This document shows positions 9,136-18,015 of a stretch of DNA of 64,000 nt, in pieces (position 1 is the stretch's first letter; every line of letters starts with the position of its first letter). The position numbers and the translations under genes were made by a program. This DNA is from Afifella pfennigii DSM 17143 (GTDB taxonomy: Bacteria > Pseudomonadota > Alphaproteobacteria > Rhizobiales > Afifellaceae). Below the pieces are notes generated by a model, which worked only from the letters and a program-made list of their open reading frames with translations, was not told the origin of the DNA and made no database searches. The stretch is from the NCBI RefSeq assembly GCF_000688515.1, contig NZ_JHZK01000005.1:114392-178391 (forward strand), given 5' to 3'.

Positions 9136-9900
9136 TTACTGCGCCAGACAGCCGACATAAGGACCGGCCGCCGCGCCGCGACGGGCAAACAGGCGGGCAA
9201 GGTCGGAGGTGACCGGGCCGGGGCGTGCGGCATTGCGCTCCAGGGGGGCGGGAAGCGTGGCGGCCAGACGGGCGCCCTCGGCGCGGCTCAAGGCGGAGGC
9301 GGGCTTGCCGAAATAATGCCTGGCGGCGGCCTCGGCGCCGTAAACGCCGCGATCCCATTCCACGATGTTGAAGTAGATTTCCGCAATGCGCCGCTTGGGC
9401 AGAACGAGGTCGGTGTAAAGCGCCAGCGGAAATTCCAGCGCCTTGCGAAGGTAGGATCGGCCGGGCCAGAGGAAGAGGTTCTTGACGGTCTGCATGGTGA
9501 TGGTGCTGGCGCCGCGCAGCTCGCCGCCCCGGCGCGCCTCTTCCAGAACCGCTTTGAGCTCGCCGAAATCGATGCCGCGATGGCTGCAGAACTTGGCGTC
9601 CTCGGCCATGACGACGGCATTGACGAGATTGGGGGAGATGTCGGCGAGCGGCACCCATCGCTTCTCGATCGGGACGCCGGCAAAGCGCTTGATCAGCATC
9701 AGGCTGGAGACGGGCGGGTTGACGGCGCCGTAGATCGGGATGAGAAGCAGAGGCACGAGGGCAAGAAGGAGGAGGGCAAGCACAAGCCTTTTCAGCCATC
9801 GGCCGCGACGGCGCGGCCTGCGTCGTTCTGTGCCGCTCGGTCCCTGTGGCGCCTTGCCGCCTTCTTCGGCCATCCTTGCGGTCCCATTCCTTGCTGTCAT
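9136..9900 (-). CDS. mtgA: Monofunctional biosynthetic peptidoglycan transglycosylase
   Basis: This glycosyltransferase family 51 enzyme polymerises lipid II into glycan strands on the periplasmic face of the inner membrane. A single N-terminal membrane anchor (leucine-rich [20 protein letters not shown]) precedes the GT51 domain. The catalytic Glu is in [15 protein letters not shown], and GGSTIT-like [12 protein letters not shown] and [15 protein letters not shown] follow. There is no transpeptidase domain. The start is ambiguous: the ATG at 9900 is used here; 9873 is possible, and 9942 would overlap the divergent ispA start. Confidence 0.93.
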   Translation of the reverse strand: MTARNGTARMAEEGGKAPQGPSGTERRRPRRRGRWLKRLVLALLLLALVPLLLIPIYGAVNPPVSSLMLIKRFAGVPIEKRWVPLADISPNLVNAVVMAEDAKFCSHRGIDFGELKAVLEEARRGGELRGASTITMQTVKNLFLWPGRSYLRKALEFPLALYTDLVLPKRRIAEIYFNIVEWDRGVYGAEAAARHYFGKPASALSRAEGARLAATLPAPLERNAARPGPVTSDLARLFARRGAAAGPYVGCLAQ

Positions 9901-9920
9901 GCCCTGCCTGATTGAAAACC

Positions 9921-10844
9921 ATGCCGACGACAAGTGAGACAAATCCGAACCGCTTCCTACCGCGCCACGCCGATTTTGTGGATCGGCTGAACGCCGAGCT
10001 GGAGCGGCTGATAAATGCCGACAGGCTTTCTGAGGTCGGCCGGGCGCCCGAGCGGCTGGTTGAGGCCATGCGCCATGCGCTTCTGGCCGGCGGCAAGCGG
10101 CTGCGCCCGTTCCTGATGGCGGAGGCGGCGGCTTTGTTCGGGGCGGAGAAGGAGCCGCTCACGGCGGGCGCGGCGGTGGAATGCCTGCACACTTATTCGC
10201 TCGTCCATGACGATCTGCCGGCGATGGACGACGACGATCTGCGCCGCGGCATGCCGACGGTGCACAAGGCCTTCGACGAGGCGACCGCGATCCTGGCCGG
10301 CGACACGCTTTTGACGCTCGCCTTCCAGCTTCTGGCCGAGCCTGAGACGCACGCCGATGCGGCGGTGCGCGCCGAGCTCGTGCTGCTCTTGGCCCGCGCC
10401 ACGGGAGCGGGCGGCATGACCGGCGGGCAGATGCGCGACCTTGCAGCCGAGCATTGCCAGCTTGATGCTCCTGCCGTCAGGGAGTTGCAGGCGATGAAAA
10501 CGGGAGCGCTCATCGCCGTCTCCTGCGAGATGGGCGCCGCCTATGCCGGCGCCGGGGAAACGGAGAGGGAGGCGCTGCGGCATTTCGGCGCCGCCATCGG
10601 CCGCGCCTTCCAGATCGCCGACGACCTCATCGACACCCAATCCTCCGCGGAGGTGGCCGGCAAGGCGACCGGCAAGGACGCGGCGGCCGGCAAGGCGACG
10701 CTGGTCTCGCTGATGGGGCCGGCGGCGGCGCGGCAGCTCCTGGAGGAGACGGTGCGCGAGGCGGAGGCCTGGCTGGAGCCCTATGGCGAGCGGGCCGAGG
10801 TTCTTCTCGCCACCGCCCGCTTCATCGCCCAGCGCAGCCACTGA
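9921..10844 (+). CDS. ispA: Farnesyl diphosphate synthase (polyprenyl synthetase family)
   Basis: This cytoplasmic prenyltransferase condenses isopentenyl diphosphate with dimethylallyl/geranyl diphosphate to farnesyl (or geranylgeranyl) diphosphate for quinones, undecaprenyl carrier and hopanoids. GGKRLRP is at residues 57-63. The first aspartate-rich motif [10 protein letters not shown] is at 97-106 and the second, DDLID, at 234-238. It has 307 residues, the usual IspA length. The chosen start is the ATG at 9921. The gene is divergent from mtgA and convergent with denD. Chain-length specificity cannot be read with certainty. Confidence 0.94.
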   Translation: MPTTSETNPNRFLPRHADFVDRLNAELERLINADRLSEVGRAPERLVEAMRHALLAGGKRLRPFLMAEAAALFGAEKEPLTAGAAVECLHTYSLVHDDLPAMDDDDLRRGMPTVHKAFDEATAILAGDTLLTLAFQLLAEPETHADAAVRAELVLLLARATGAGGMTGGQMRDLAAEHCQLDAPAVRELQAMKTGALIAVSCEMGAAYAGAGETEREALRHFGAAIGRAFQIADDLIDTQSSAEVAGKATGKDAAAGKATLVSLMGPAAARQLLEETVREAEAWLEPYGERAEVLLATARFIAQRSH

Positions 10845-10866
10845 CGCAACTCAAAGGCGCCTTGCC

Positions 10867-11850
10867 TCAATCCAGTATCGGCGGCCTGCCGTCGTACTCG
10901 TCCTCCATATGGGCGGCGACAATCTCCGCAAAGCTCGCTTCGGCGACAAAGCCGAGCTCGCGGGCGCGTCTTGCCTCCAGCGCCCGCGGCCAACCGGCGA
11001 CGATCTGCGCAATCCCGTCGTCGGGCTCGCGGCGAATGAGGGCGAGCGCCTTGTCGCCGGCGACCTGACGCAGGGCCTCAAGTTGCTCGCCGACGGTCGC
11101 GCTGACGCCTGGCATGGGCAGAGCCCGGCGCGTCCCGAGCGCCTCCGTGTCAAGCGTTGCGGCATGGAGGAAGAAGCCGGTGGCGGAACGCGGGCTGGCG
11201 AAGACGGTACGCACCTCCTCGCCGACGGGCAGCACCGCCGGCTTGCCGGCAAGCGGCTCGCGGATGATGGCGGAGAAGAAGCCGGAGGCCGCCGCGTTGG
11301 GCGCGCCGGGGCGCACGCAGATGGTGGGAAGGCGCAGGGCGATGCCGTCGAGAAAGCCGCGGCGGCTATAGTCGCAAAGCAGAAGCTCGGCGATGGCCTT
11401 GGCGGTGCCGTAGCTGGTGAGCGGCGCGGCGGGATACTCGTCCGGGATCGGATCGGGCAGCGGCGCGCCATAGACGGCGATGGTGGAGGCGAAGACGAGA
11501 CGCGGGGCATAGTTCGCCTTGCGGATGGTCTCCAGGAGGCCTCGGATGCCGTCGAGATTGATGCGGTAGCCCTTGTCCATCTCCGCCTCGGCGCCGGCGG
11601 AGGCAAGGGCGGCGAGATGGAAAATGAGGTCGGGCTTCTCGGCGAGGAGATGCTCCACAAGCACATGATCGGCGATGTCGCCGGCAACCGGGAAAATCGC
11701 CGTCTCCTCGGAGCCCCAGACGGGCGGCGCCTCGACGTCCTGCAGGGTCAGCTTGGTGATCGGACGCCCGCCGAGATGGCCGTCGGCGACGAGCCGCTCG
11801 GCGAGCTTGCGGCCGAGCATGCCGGCCGCGCCGGTGATCAGGATATGCAT
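10867..11850 (-). CDS. denD: NAD-dependent sugar-acid dehydrogenase, DenD-like (D-erythronate dehydrogenase family)
   Basis: This is an extended short-chain dehydrogenase/epimerase-fold oxidoreductase. The GAAGMLG nucleotide-binding motif is at residues 7-13 and the catalytic Ser/Thr at 122-123, Y147 and K151 (SYGTAK). The N-terminal start MHILITGAAGMLGRKLAERL and the TKLTLQDV segment match the DenD group, which oxidises D-erythronate at C2. The start at 11850 is supported by GAGGAG about ten bases upstream; the open frame before it is not family-like. It is the last gene of a minus-strand operon, 13 bases after the GNAT gene. The sibling genes for the rest of the erythronate route (OtnC, OtnI and the kinase) are absent, so the substrate is inferred only. 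Confidence 0.78.
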   Translation of the reverse strand: MHILITGAAGMLGRKLAERLVADGHLGGRPITKLTLQDVEAPPVWGSEETAIFPVAGDIADHVLVEHLLAEKPDLIFHLAALASAGAEAEMDKGYRINLDGIRGLLETIRKANYAPRLVFASTIAVYGAPLPDPIPDEYPAAPLTSYGTAKAIAELLLCDYSRRGFLDGIALRLPTICVRPGAPNAAASGFFSAIIREPLAGKPAVLPVGEEVRTVFASPRSATGFFLHAATLDTEALGTRRALPMPGVSATVGEQLEALRQVAGDKALALIRREPDDGIAQIVAGWPRALEARRARELGFVAEASFAEIVAAHMEDEYDGRPPILD

Positions 11851-11863
11851 GGCGCCGCGCTCC

Positions 11864-12556
11864 TCACTGAGCCGCAAGAGGCTGGCGACACGCCTCCAGC
11901 CGCCGCCTTTGCCGGTCATTTGCGTCGAAGTTATCCGGCGCCAGCCAGGCGTCATAGCCCGCTTTCACCTCCGGCCATTCACCATCCAGCATGGAGAACC
12001 AGGCGGTATCGCGGTTGCGGCCCTTGACCACCATGTCCTGGCGGAAGACGCCTTCGAAGGTGAAGCCGAGGCGGATGGCGGCGCGCTTGGAGGCGACGTT
12101 GGCGTCGTCGCATTTCCATTCGTAGCGGCGGTAGCGCAATTCGTCGAAGACATGGGCGGCCATCAGCGCCATCGCCTCGGTGCCGGCGGCCGAGTTCTGC
12201 AGGCGCGGCGCGTAGGCGATGCAGCCGACCTCGGTGGAGCCGTGCTCGGGGCGGTTGCGCATATAGCTCGCCATGCCGACGATGTCGCTGTCGGCGAGAA
12301 GGCGGATGACGAGCGTGCGCCAATCGTCGGAGGCGGCTTCGGTGAAGCTCTTGCGCAGCATCTCGGCGGAGGCGAAGGGGCCGATGGCCATATGGCGCCA
12401 GATGGCGGCGTGGGCGGCGCCGCCGAGCGCGGCGAAGAGGCCGTCGCGATGGGCCGGCCAGGACAAGGGCTCCAGCCGCACCAGGCGGCCCTGAAGCACC
12501 CTGCCGCCCGGCAAGGGCCGCGGGGTAAAACCGGAAAGGTCAGTCTTCGTCATCAT
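11864..12556 (-). CDS. GNAT family N-acetyltransferase (RimJ/RimL type)
   Basis: An acetyl-CoA-dependent acetyltransferase of the Acetyltransf_3 type. It opens with LVRLEPLSWPAHRDGLFAAL, has a central GxEVGCIAYAPRLQNSAAGTEA-like acetyl-CoA-binding region, and ends with a YEWKCDDANVASKRAAIRLGF block split by the conserved Asn. These are features of proteins acetylating small molecules or N-terminal residues. It has about 230 residues from the ATG at 12556 (12553 is an adjacent alternative). Its start overlaps the last bases of the upstream PEP-mutase-like gene, suggesting translational coupling. The substrate is unknown. Confidence 0.85.
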   Translation of the reverse strand: MMTKTDLSGFTPRPLPGGRVLQGRLVRLEPLSWPAHRDGLFAALGGAAHAAIWRHMAIGPFASAEMLRKSFTEAASDDWRTLVIRLLADSDIVGMASYMRNRPEHGSTEVGCIAYAPRLQNSAAGTEAMALMAAHVFDELRYRRYEWKCDDANVASKRAAIRLGFTFEGVFRQDMVVKGRNRDTAWFSMLDGEWPEVKAGYDAWLAPDNFDANDRQRRRLEACRQPLAAQ

Positions 12557-13376
12557 CGCGCGGAGGCGCGGCGAAGGCGCCGTTGAGGGTGGAGGAGGTC
12601 GCCGCTCCGTCGAAGGCGAAGCGGCGGTGCGCGAGAGCGCCCGCGGCGTCAAGGAAAGCGCCGAGGGCGACCTTGGCGAGGCCGGAGCCGATGGAGATGC
12701 GGGTGACGCCCAGGCGCTCCAGCGCCGCGACGTCGTTTGAGACGCCGCCGACGCCGCCGAGCACGTTCACCGGCGCGGAGACGGCGGCGAGGATCTCGGC
12801 GACTTCCCGCTCGGTGGTAAGGCCCGGCGCATAGAGAACATCGGCGCCGGCCGCTTCGAAGGCCTTCAGGCGCCGGACCGCCTCGCCGAGCGGGTCGGCG
12901 TTCCTGGTAAAGAAAACCTCGCAGCGGCCGGTCAGGACGAAATCGGAGCCCGACTTCGCCACCGCCTCCCTGGCGGCCGCAAAACGGCGGAGCGCCTCCG
13001 CCAGTGGGTAAAGCTCGCCGCTTGCCTGGTCCATATCCTCAACGGAGCAGCCGGCAAGGCCGATATCGATGGCCTGGCGGATGGTCTCGGCGACCTCGGA
13101 AGGGCTGTCGCCGAAGCCCGATTCCAAATCTCCGTTCACCGGCAGGGGCGTGGCACGGACGATTTCTCCGGCATGGGCGATGGCGTCGGCGCGCGTCACG
13201 GCGCCCGTCGCATCCGGGCGGCCGAGCGACCAGGCGAGCGCGGCGGAAGAGGTCGCCAGCGCCTTGAAGCCGAGATCGGCGAGAAGCCTGGCGGTTCCCA
13301 CATCCCAGGGATTGGGCATGAGGAAGAGCTCGCGGCGCGCATGCAGGGCGCGGAAGCTGGCTGCGGCGGAGGCCAT
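12540..13376 (-). CDS. Isocitrate lyase / PEP mutase family protein
   Basis: A TIM-barrel C-C or C-P lyase-type enzyme. FLMPNPWDVGTARLL near the N-terminus, PVNGDLESGFGDSP with metal-binding acidic residues, SVEDM, and a GADVLYAPGL block are typical of the PEP mutase/2-methylisocitrate lyase superfamily. The KKCGH motif of true isocitrate lyase is not present. The ATG at 13376 is preferred because AGAGGAG lies upstream; the first ATG at 13397 lacks a clear ribosome-binding site. It has 278 residues. It is the first gene of the operon with GNAT and denD. The reaction is uncertain; oxaloacetate decarboxylase and carboxyphosphonoenolpyruvate-type activities are known in relatives. Confidence 0.82.
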   Translation of the reverse strand: MASAAASFRALHARRELFLMPNPWDVGTARLLADLGFKALATSSAALAWSLGRPDATGAVTRADAIAHAGEIVRATPLPVNGDLESGFGDSPSEVAETIRQAIDIGLAGCSVEDMDQASGELYPLAEALRRFAAAREAVAKSGSDFVLTGRCEVFFTRNADPLGEAVRRLKAFEAAGADVLYAPGLTTEREVAEILAAVSAPVNVLGGVGGVSNDVAALERLGVTRISIGSGLAKVALGAFLDAAGALAHRRFAFDGAATSSTLNGAFAAPPRDDDED

Positions 13377-13450
13377 GACGTGCCGGGCTCCTCTCATCTA
13401 GCAGGTTGTTGAAGAACTCATGTGGCTCGCGACGCGGACGAGCCCACGAC

Positions 13451-13864
13451 CTACTCCTGGACCACCGGTACCAGTTCCGCTTCGGCCGCGGCAATGAGCT
13501 TTGCGTCGAAAGTCGCCAGCGGAAGGCGCCGGCGTTGGGCGAGCTCCAGATAGGCGGCGTCGTAGACGGTGAGATCATGGCGCTCGGCAAGTTTGATCGT
13601 TGTCGACCACAGATGGGCTTCACATTCCTGATCGATGACGATGGGAAGACTTTCGAGGTCGCGCAGAGTTTCGTCACGAAAAGCGATGTCAATCCGGCGG
13701 CGACGGACCGCCATCTGCAATCCGTTGGCGATTTCATACCGCCACAGCGGCGGGACCACGGCGCCGTGACGTCCGACCCGGCGCAGGAGGGAGCTGGAAT
13801 CCTCGTTCTGCTCGTCCACGAAGCTCCAGGAGAGCGCAACCGAGCCATCAAGGACTAGGCTCAC
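13451..13864 (-). CDS. PIN-domain toxin, VapC family
   Basis: A putative ribonuclease toxin of a type II toxin-antitoxin pair. The PIN-fold acidic residues are visible as D6 (VLDGSVALSW), E44 (WRYEIANGL), D102 (YDAAYLELA) and D120 (ATFDAKL). It has 137 residues. The start codon overlaps the stop of the antitoxin gene (4 bases), the usual arrangement. Known VapC toxins cut tRNA or rRNA; the target here is unknown. It lies between two unrelated metabolic genes, a sign of a small mobile module. Confidence 0.9.
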   Translation of the reverse strand: MSLVLDGSVALSWSFVDEQNEDSSSLLRRVGRHGAVVPPLWRYEIANGLQMAVRRRRIDIAFRDETLRDLESLPIVIDQECEAHLWSTTIKLAERHDLTVYDAAYLELAQRRRLPLATFDAKLIAAAEAELVPVVQE

Positions 13865-14097
13865 CTGCGGCCCTCTTCGATCAGATCCTTGATCTTCAGG
13901 CCTCCAAGCGATGCGTGCTTGCGCTTGAGGATTCTTTCGACGGCGCGCTCGGCAGCCGGCCGGTCGAATGCCCGCTCCGGGACGAGCCGCGCAACCGGCT
14001 TGCCGCGCCGCGTGATGACGATCTCCTCGCCCTTCTCCACACGATCGAGAAGGCTGCCCAAAGTGTTCTTGGCCTGGAAGGCTCCGATCTCATCCAT
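13861..14097 (-). CDS. Type II antitoxin, Phd/YefM family
   Basis: A 78-residue protein with the Phd/YefM DNA-binding fold: IGAFQAKNTLGSLLDRVEKGEEIVITRRGKPVARLVP split across its N-terminal two thirds. The C-terminal region (AAERAVERILKRK) would wrap the toxin. It is expected to neutralise the adjoining PIN toxin and repress the operon. It is encoded directly upstream of and overlapping the toxin. Confidence 0.9.
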   Translation of the reverse strand: MDEIGAFQAKNTLGSLLDRVEKGEEIVITRRGKPVARLVPERAFDRPAAERAVERILKRKHASLGGLKIKDLIEEGRR

Positions 14098-14178
14098 CGC
14101 TCTCTCCGGCTCCTAACAAGCTAGATAAGCTAGGTTGTTCGGCGCGACAATCTTCCCCACCAGCGGTGCCGGGACCTG

Positions 14179-15999
14179 TCAGTGGTTGTCGCGCGGGACG
14201 GCGCGGCGGGCGACGTCGCGGTATTTCACCGCCGGCCTCAGCACCATGCCCTCGGCCAACTGGTCCACCATGGCGCGCTGGATCTCCTGCCAGGGCGTCT
14301 GGCTTTCCGGCACATAGGCGAGGCCGCCGTTCTCCAGCTTCGCCTTGAGTTCCCGGCGGCGCGCCTCCAACTCGTCCTCCTCGATGAGGATATCGGCGCT
14401 GCCGGTCTTCAAATCGATGCGCACCCGGTCGCCTGTCTTCAGGAGCGCCAGGCCGCCGCCCGCGGCCGCCTCCGGCGAGGCGTTGAGGATGGAGGGCGAG
14501 CCGGAGGTGCCCGACTGGCGTCCGTCGCCGATGCAGGGCAGTTCCTTGACGCCTTTCTTCAGGAGCGCGTCAGGCGGCTGCATGTTGACGACCTCGGCGG
14601 CGCCGGGATGGCCGAGCGGGCCGGCGCCGCGGATGACGAGCAGGGTGTCCTCGTCGATGTCGAGCGCCTCATCGTTGATGCGGGCGTGGTAATCCTCGCG
14701 CCCGTCGAAGACGACGGCGCGGCCCTCGAAGGCGTCGGGGTCGTCCGGGTTGGAAAGGTAGCGCCGGCGGAAGCTCTCCGAGACGACGGAGGTCTTCATG
14801 ATGGCGGAATCGAAGAGATTGCCCTTCAGGTTGAGAAAGCCGGCATCGGCCATCAGCGGCTGGCCATAGGGGCGGATGACCTCCCGGTCGGTGGCGAAAC
14901 GGCCGGCGCAATTGTCGGCCTGGGAGCGCCCGTTCACGGTGCGCGCATCGGCATGGGGCAGGGCGCCGGCGCCGATCAATTCGGCGATGACGGCCGGCAC
15001 GCCGCCGGCGCGGTGATAATCCTCGCCGAGGAAGCGGCCGGCCGGCTGCATGTCGACGAGAAGCGGCACTTTGTGGCCGAGCCGTTGCCAGTCGTCGTTG
15101 GAAAGCGGCACGCCGAGATGGCGGGCGATGGCATTGAGATGGATGGGCGCGTTGGTGGAGCCGCCGATCGCCGAATTGACGACGATGGCGTTCTCGAAGG
15201 CCTCGCGGGTCATGATGTCGGAGGGCTTCAGGTCGTCATGAACCATCTCCACGATGCGCCTGCCGGTGAGATAGGCGCATTGCCCGCGCTCCTTGTGCGG
15301 GGCTGGGATGGCGGCGGCGCCCGGCAGCGTCATGCCCAGCGCCTCGGCGAGCGAGTTCATCGTCGTCGCCGTGCCCATGGTGTTGCAATGGCCGGGCGAG
15401 GGGGCGGAGGAGGCGACCATCTCCACATATTCCGGCCAGGTGATGTTGCCGGCCGATTTCAGCTTCTTGGCCTCCCATTTGATGGTGCCTGAGCCGGCCC
15501 GCTCGTTGCGATACCAGCCGTTCAGCATCGGGCCGCCGGGAAGGGCGATGGCGGGGATGTTGACGGTGGCGGCCGCCATCAGGAGCGCCGGGGTGGTCTT
15601 GTCGCAGCCGGTCGTCAGCACCACGCCGTCGAGCGGGTAACCGAAGAGCGTCTCCACCAGGCCGAGATAGGCAAGGTTGCGGTCGAGCGCGGCCGTCGGG
15701 CGCTTGCCGGTCTCCTGGATGGGATGGACGGGAAACTCAAAGGCGATGCCGCCGGCATCGCGGATGCCTTCGCGTACCCGCTTGGCCAGCTCCAGATGAT
15801 GGCGGTTGCAGGGGGCGAGATCGGAGCCCGTCTGGGCGATGCCGACGACCGGGCGGCCCGATTGCAGCTCCTGGCGGGTAATGCCCCAATTGAGGTAGCG
15901 CTCGATGTAGAGCGCCGTCATGTCCGGGTCGTCCGGATTGTCGAACCAGAGCTGCGAGCGCAGCTTCACCTTCGTGCCGCGCTTGGGATCGAACGGCAT
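14179..15999 (-). CDS. IlvD/Edd family dehydratase, probably sugar-acid (xylonate/arabinonate-type)
   Basis: An iron-sulphur dehydratase of the IlvD/EDD superfamily. Cys in [18 protein letters not shown] and [10 protein letters not shown] would ligate the cluster. The sequence opening [21 protein letters not shown] and the roughly 600-residue length fit the pentonate dehydratase branch rather than branched-chain IlvD or Entner-Doudoroff Edd. The start is set at the second ATG (15999) because the bases around the first (16011) form a GGAGG ribosome-binding site for it. It is a single gene flanked by the two toxin-antitoxin modules. The exact sugar acid is not determinable; the neighbouring DenD-like and PEP-mutase-like genes hint at sugar-acid use. 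Confidence 0.88.
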   Translation of the reverse strand: MPFDPKRGTKVKLRSQLWFDNPDDPDMTALYIERYLNWGITRQELQSGRPVVGIAQTGSDLAPCNRHHLELAKRVREGIRDAGGIAFEFPVHPIQETGKRPTAALDRNLAYLGLVETLFGYPLDGVVLTTGCDKTTPALLMAAATVNIPAIALPGGPMLNGWYRNERAGSGTIKWEAKKLKSAGNITWPEYVEMVASSAPSPGHCNTMGTATTMNSLAEALGMTLPGAAAIPAPHKERGQCAYLTGRRIVEMVHDDLKPSDIMTREAFENAIVVNSAIGGSTNAPIHLNAIARHLGVPLSNDDWQRLGHKVPLLVDMQPAGRFLGEDYHRAGGVPAVIAELIGAGALPHADARTVNGRSQADNCAGRFATDREVIRPYGQPLMADAGFLNLKGNLFDSAIMKTSVVSESFRRRYLSNPDDPDAFEGRAVVFDGREDYHARINDEALDIDEDTLLVIRGAGPLGHPGAAEVVNMQPPDALLKKGVKELPCIGDGRQSGTSGSPSILNASPEAAAGGGLALLKTGDRVRIDLKTGSADILIEEDELEARRRELKAKLENGGLAYVPESQTPWQEIQRAMVDQLAEGMVLRPAVKYRDVARRAVPRDNH

Positions 16000-16142
16000 G
16001 TGCTCCTCCATTCAGCTTGCGGCGACTATGCCGATTGCCGGTCGGTCGCGAAAGCGCCGGCTCGCCGGCAAAGCGATGGCGCAGCATATGCAGCTATGCT
16101 GCGCAGGGCGGGGCTGCTAGATTACCGCCGCAGGAGAGGATG

Positions 16143-16433
16143 ATGGCGATCACCATTCGCAACAAGGAAACGGAGGCGATGATCCGTCGGCTCGGCAGGC
16201 GCTGGGGCCTGGGGCCGAGCGGTGTGGTGCGCCGGCTGGCGGAAGATGAGCTTGGCGGCTCCGCCGGGGTCTCGGAGGGGGAGTTTCAGCGGCGCATGGC
16301 AGCCTGGGACGAGATCATGAAGCTGGCGCCGCCGCGTGACCCCGATCTCACCTGGGAGGATGTGGAACGGGAGATGGACAGTCTCTTCGACTACTTGAAG
16401 GAAGATGAGCAGAGCGAGCGGAAAGCCTCGTGA
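16143..16433 (+). CDS. Type II antitoxin, VapB-like / Rv0623-type transcription factor
   Basis: A 96-residue protein opening MAITIRNKETEAMIRRLGRR, typical of the PSK/VapB-type antitoxins that pair with PIN toxins. The N-terminal part should be a ribbon-helix-helix-like DNA-binding segment. The acidic C-terminus would block the toxin. AGGAG lies six bases before the ATG at 16143; the ATG three bases earlier is an equal-frame alternative. The toxin start overlaps its stop codon. Confidence 0.87.
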   Translation: MAITIRNKETEAMIRRLGRRWGLGPSGVVRRLAEDELGGSAGVSEGEFQRRMAAWDEIMKLAPPRDPDLTWEDVEREMDSLFDYLKEDEQSERKAS

Positions 16434-16822
16434 TCGTCGCAGACACCTCGGCGCTGGCGGCCATTTTCCTCCGCGAACCTGATGCGCCGCTGTTTTTTCG
16501 AGCGATTGTGAGGGCCAAGGCGTGCGTCATTCCGGCGACATGCGTCGTTGAGTTCTTGCTGCTGCGCCGATACGGCGGCGACACAAAAGGTTGGCTCGAC
16601 AAGCTGGTCGCGACGCAGGTGATGCGCATCGAGCCGTTCTCTGCACCCATGGTTGATATCGCCGCCGAAGCGGCCGAAAGATACGGGCGCGGCTCCGGCC
16701 ATCCAGCGCGGCTCAATTTCGGCGATTGTCTTTCCTATGCGGTAGCCAAGCATCTTGGCGCCCCCTTGCTGTATAAGGGGACGGATTTCGCCGAAACCGA
16801 CATCGAAAGCGCGCTGACATGA
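16430..16822 (+). CDS. PIN-domain toxin, VapC family
   Basis: A 130-residue PIN ribonuclease toxin with D5 (VADTSALAAI), E41 (VVEFLLL), D99 (NFGDCLSYAVAK) and D119 (GTDFAETD), the complete acidic set. It starts at a GTG overlapping the antitoxin stop. Its own stop overlaps the ATG of the downstream aminotransferase (ATGA), which is unusual and suggests that gene is translated from the toxin-antitoxin transcript. The RNA target is unknown. Confidence 0.92.
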   Translation: MIVADTSALAAIFLREPDAPLFFRAIVRAKACVIPATCVVEFLLLRRYGGDTKGWLDKLVATQVMRIEPFSAPMVDIAAEAAERYGRGSGHPARLNFGDCLSYAVAKHLGAPLLYKGTDFAETDIESALT

Positions 16823-18015
16823 GCCTCACCACCATCGCCGGCTTCGAGCGTATCGGAGAAGAAAACGCCTTCGCCGTCCTGGCCCGCGCGGGCGCGCTTG
16901 CCGCTAAGGGGCGCGATATCGTCAATCTGGGCATCGGCCAGCCGGATTTCTCAACGCCGGAGCATATCGTGGAGGCGGCGGTGAAGGCGCTTCGCGACGG
17001 GGCGCATGGCTATACCGACGCGACCGGCATTCTGCCCCTGCGCGAGGCGGTGGCGCGGCGCACGCTGACGACGACGGGGGTGGAGGTCTCGCCGGAGCGC
17101 GTCGTCATCGTGCCGGGCGGCAAGGTGACGATGTTCGCCGCCATCTTGATGTTCGGCGAGCCGGGCGCGGATATCCTCTATCCGGACCCCGGCTTTCCCA
17201 TCTACCGCTCGATGATCGAATTCACCGGCGCAAGGCCGGTGCCGATCCCCATCCGCGAGGCAAACGGCTTTGCCTTTTCGGCGCAGGAGACGCTGTCGCT
17301 CCTGACGCCGCAAACGCGGCTCGTCATCGTCAACTCGCCGGCCAACCCGACCGGGGGCGTCACGCCGCGCGCGGAGATCGACAAGCTCGTCGCCGGGCTC
17401 GCCGAGCGGCCGGACATCGCCATCCTTTCCGACGAGATCTACGACCAGATGGTCTATGACGGCGAGGAACATGTCTCGCTGCTGACCTATCCGGCGATCG
17501 CCGACCGGCTCATCCTCCTCAACGGCTTCTCCAAGACCTGGGCGATGACGGGCTGGCGGCTCGGCTGGTCGATCTGGCCGGAGGCGCTTTACGACAAGAT
17601 GCGCAAGCTGGCGGTCAATGCCTGGTCCTGCGTCAACGCGCCGGCGCAATGTGCCGGCATCGCCGCCATCGACGGGCCTCAGGACGGCGCGCGCGAGATG
17701 GTGGCGGCCTTCGACAGGCGGCGGCAGGTGGTCACGGAGCTCCTCAACGCCCTGCCGGGCGTTTCCTGCGTCACCCCGAAGGGCGCCTTCTACGCCTTCC
17801 CGAATATCGCCGAGACCGGCTGGAAGGCGAAGGCGCTCGCCTCGGCGCTCCTGGAGGAGGCGGGCGTGGCCCTCATCGGCGGGCCGGATTTCGGCGTCCA
17901 TGGCGAGGGCTATATCCGCGTCTCCTGCGCCAATTCGGAGGAGAACATCCGAAGAGCCATGGAAAGGCTCGGCGATTTCCTCGCTTCCGGGACGGCGGCC
18001 AGGATCAGCGCGTGA
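16819..18015 (+). CDS. Pyridoxal-phosphate-dependent class I/II aminotransferase
   Basis: A fold-type I aminotransferase of the aspartate/aromatic type. PLP contacts visible are N176 (ANPTGG), D205 (SDEIYD), K239 as the Schiff-base lysine (NGFSKTWAMTGWRLGW) and the nearby R247. The substrate-carboxylate Arg lies in the C-terminal IRVSCANSEENI block. It has 398 residues, full length. The start overlaps the upstream VapC-type stop, and the end overlaps the convergent dctM stop by 11 bases. The amino-acid specificity is not readable. Confidence 0.92.
   Translation: MSLTTIAGFERIGEENAFAVLARAGALAAKGRDIVNLGIGQPDFSTPEHIVEAAVKALRDGAHGYTDATGILPLREAVARRTLTTTGVEVSPERVVIVPGGKVTMFAAILMFGEPGADILYPDPGFPIYRSMIEFTGARPVPIPIREANGFAFSAQETLSLLTPQTRLVIVNSPANPTGGVTPRAEIDKLVAGLAERPDIAILSDEIYDQMVYDGEEHVSLLTYPAIADRLILLNGFSKTWAMTGWRLGWSIWPEALYDKMRKLAVNAWSCVNAPAQCAGIAAIDGPQDGAREMVAAFDRRRQVVTELLNALPGVSCVTPKGAFYAFPNIAETGWKAKALASALLEEAGVALIGGPDFGVHGEGYIRVSCANSEENIRRAMERLGDFLASGTAARISA

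Noticed and set aside
7274..9160. Plus-strand ORF of 628 residues
   Set aside because: Antisense to ggt and rpmF, whose protein families are certain.
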